Source of the DNA: Sedimentisphaerales bacterium
GTDB taxonomy: Bacteria > Planctomycetota > Phycisphaerae > Sedimentisphaerales > SM23-30
Reading direction: 5' to 3'
Length of the DNA: 7,710 bases
Assembly: GCA_016932145.1 (NCBI GenBank)
Contig: JAFGDI010000234.1
Coordinates: 1 to 7,710, forward strand
Shown: positions 5,813 to 7,710 of the stretch, in pieces
Numbering within the stretch: the first letter of the stretch is position 1
Layout: every line of letters starts with the position of its first letter
Notes under the pieces: generated by a model
Told to the model about the DNA's origin: nothing
The model's input: only the letters and a program-made list of their open reading frames with translations
The model's database searches: none
Position numbers and translations under genes: made by a program

Positions 5813-7710
5813 TTAGTTCAGAGCTGGTTTAACTTTAGCATCTTCCAGCCATTCGCCGGCGAGAATACCAAAATCAGCCAGATCAACTACACAGTCGCCA
5901 TTGAGGTCATACTGCTGACCCAGACAAACATCCAGACCAGTCACATTGGCATAGTTCTGAGCAATCTGATCGGCACTAAGAGCGTAGTTATAAATAACTA
6001 CTTCATCGTAGATACCATGAAGATTGTTGTGTGCTTCAATGGTCAGATTTTCAAGATCGCCAAAAACGCGACCGGCAATACCTACTGGTGCAGTAGTTGG
6101 ATTGATAGGAGCAGTTGCAGTATCAGCTTCGAGAGCAACACTGCCATCATCCTCTGAATATCTTACACTGAGAACACCATCAATGTAGATTCTCTTTTCA
6201 GAGCCACTGAAGGTACCTACCAGGTAATGCCACTGATTGTCAAATACTGCTCTGTTAGAGTAAGTACCATCATCATTGCCAGTCCCACGAGTAGTAAGAC
6301 AGATACGGCCTGATTTGAAACCGCTCTGACGCAACTGCCAACCCTGACCTTCGCCATTGCGAGCAACGAAAGGAACCCATGTCTGAGTGTTGTTGGTCTT
6401 AACCCAGCAAGCTACAGTCATAGAATAATCACAAATATCAAAGTATGAAGACTCGGTCGGCTCAGTATAGATCAGGTCAGTACTGTCTTTGATCTCCATA
6501 CCGTTACCAGCAATACCAGTAGTAAAGCCTGGGGTGCCAACAGTAATCATTGCAGGGCTGCCGGCGATAACGCTTTCAAAGCTGCTATTTTCAAACGGCC
6601 AGTAAGCGATCATGCGTTCGATCCAGAGACGAGCAGAAGGAGATGTAAGCGAGCTTGGCAGAGTATTGCTGACCTTGCAATAATAGTAGCCTTCATCAGC
6701 CATAGTAGCATCAGCAACAGTAAGAGTGCTGGTATTAGCATTAACATACTTGGCAGATTCGGTAAGAAGCAGATCAGTAACAGAACCATCAACACTGGTA
6801 TAGTACCACTCGTAGCTCATGCCATTGAGGTCATTAACAGTGAAGTAAGCATCGCCACCTTCAGCAACAACAGTTGAGATAGGACCAGATTCGATCAATA
6901 CAGTAGCTGGCTTGGTAGTGAAGTTCCAATAGTTACCAGTACGCAGCATTGGAGGATTAGGCAGATTTGGCTCATAAGAGTCAACTCTCCAGAAATAAGT
7001 AGTATCATTGGCCAGGCTGCCATAAGCGGCGGTGAGCTGAGCATTGCTCAAGGTTGTAGCAGTAGTAGCAGAGGCAACCTTAGTGAAGCCCAAATTTGGC
7101 AGATTCTCATTTGGCTCCTGATTACTAATGTAAACATCATAGCCAGAAGTAGTGCCATAAATCGGAGCATTCCAGCTCAGGTCAGTTGTCAGTTCAACCT
7201 TCTGAGTACCAATTGCCGGAGTAGGTGTAACTGGAGCGTGGTTATTGAATGGTGACTCATTGAGATAAAGTGAAAAATCTTCATAATCAATAGTAGAAGC
7301 ATTAGGGTTTGAGCCCCAGAATCCACCGCGGAAGAAAATACCACCCACTGAGAAGGGGCTGTGCGGAGAGGTTTGTTCAATAGTTGGCGTTGATTCAGCC
7401 TGAGACAGATCAGGATTCAGCCACATCTTAATAACTTTACCATCCTGCTGCACCTTAACTACGATCAACATAGGCTCTCCATCAACGATGGGTGACTGAG
7501 TGGTCACATCACCTACGCCACCAGGAAAAGTTATACCCCAATTAACGCCGTTACCAAGCTGGGCAACGGAAATTAATTCACTGCCACCATTGCCAAGCCG
7601 GTCAGGATAATCATAGACGGTAACTACATTCCAGGAACTGTCATTGTTAAAATTAGTAAAAGTAACTGACCCTACAAAGTACACATCCTTAAAGTAGGCT
7701 TCAGGCAAAT
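5813..7710 (-). CDS. Partial secreted modular protein: LamG-like, FnIII-like, Ig-like, LamG, dockerin-type repeat
   Basis: The C-terminal 631 codons are present; the start and any signal peptide lie past the right edge. The frame is open to 7710, and the TTG at 7708 begins inside a domain and is not taken as a start. Residue numbers run from that edge. Domains in order: a beta-rich concanavalin/LamG-like segment (1-150, with VKVQQDGKVIKMWLNPD and DYEDFSLYL); a fibronectin-III-like domain (about 158-266, with LSWNAP, GYDVYIS, TTYFWRVDS and YWNFTTKP); an Ig-like domain (about 268-363, with EWYYTS and ADEGYYYCKVSN), which has the F-strand Cys344 but no B-strand Cys; a LamG/jellyroll domain (about 366-588, from MIAYWPFENSS through MTVACWVKT, QWHYLVGTF, KRIYIDGVL to YDEVVIYNYALS); and a single dockerin-type calcium loop D601-L-N-G-D-C-V-V-D609 with DFGILAGEWL. 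Such proteins are usually exported and bind carbohydrates or other surface partners; the exact ligand is unknown. Codon choice differs sharply from the neighbours (ATA is almost absent). Confidence 0.85.
   Translation of the reverse strand, partial: LPEAYFKDVYFVGSVTFTNFNNDSSWNVVTVYDYPDRLGNGGSELISVAQLGNGVNWGITFPGGVGDVTTQSPIVDGEPMLIVVKVQQDGKVIKMWLNPDLSQAESTPTIEQTSPHSPFSVGGIFFRGGFWGSNPNASTIDYEDFSLYLNESPFNNHAPVTPTPAIGTQKVELTTDLSWNAPIYGTTSGYDVYISNQEPNENLPNLGFTKVASATTATTLSNAQLTAAYGSLANDTTYFWRVDSYEPNLPNPPMLRTGNYWNFTTKPATVLIESGPISTVVAEGGDAYFTVNDLNGMSYEWYYTSVDGSVTDLLLTESAKYVNANTSTLTVADATMADEGYYYCKVSNTLPSSLTSPSARLWIERMIAYWPFENSSFESVIAGSPAMITVGTPGFTTGIAGNGMEIKDSTDLIYTEPTESSYFDICDYSMTVACWVKTNNTQTWVPFVARNGEGQGWQLRQSGFKSGRICLTTRGTGNDDGTYSNRAVFDNQWHYLVGTFSGSEKRIYIDGVLSVRYSEDDGSVALEADTATAPINPTTAPVGIAGRVFGDLENLTIEAHNNLHGIYDEVVIYNYALSADQIAQNYANVTGLDVCLGQQYDLNGDCVVDLADFGILAGEWLEDAKVKPALN

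Noticed and set aside
5780..6157. Open plus-strand frame of 125 codons across the end of the LamG gene
   Set aside because: It overlaps the antisense of the well-supported LamG/dockerin coding sequence, with no domain signal and no ribosome binding site at its ATG.
7040..7080. Short tandem-like run of AGTAGC/AGTTGT triplets
   Set aside because: It encodes an Ala/Thr-rich loop (ASATTATTL) of the FnIII-like domain and is ordinary low-complexity coding sequence, not a repeat element.

Overview
The window most likely comes from a planctomycete of the Phycisphaerae/Sedimentisphaerales kind. This is inferred from three things: a surface protein built from LamG-like, fibronectin-like and Ig-like modules that ends in a single Cys-containing dockerin-type calcium repeat; a small secreted protein with a PEP-CTERM-like tail; and a generally AT-leaning, ATA-rich coding style. 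No rRNA, tRNA, CRISPR array, insertion sequence or phage gene is visible.

Layout: (1) 43-1449 (+) is miaB, a tRNA methylthiotransferase, preceded by a TATAAT box so close to the ATG that its mRNA looks leaderless. (2) 1613-1996 (+) is a short unknown secreted protein with a PEP-CTERM-like anchor and a histidine-rich end. (3) 2030-3064 (-) is a polytopic membrane protein of the lysylphosphatidylglycerol synthase TM-region/UPF0104 (YbhN/AglD-like) family. It converges on gene 2 and diverges from gene 4. (4) 3246-5633 (+) is a 795-residue exported HEAT-repeat protein with a TTG start, a Shine-Dalgarno site and a good candidate promoter. (5) 5634-5812 is a convergent intergenic stretch with two strong hairpins. 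(6) 5813-7710 (-) is the C-terminal 631 residues of a large secreted LamG/Ig/dockerin protein whose start lies beyond the right edge.

The genes do not form one pathway. miaB is housekeeping; the others concern the cell envelope or exported proteins (PEP-CTERM protein, flippase-like membrane protein, exported HEAT-repeat scaffold, modular surface protein). No clear multi-gene new system is present. The observations most worth checking are the leaderless-looking miaB start, the sharp codon-usage contrast between the LamG/dockerin gene and its neighbours, and the unusual tail of the PEP-CTERM-like protein.
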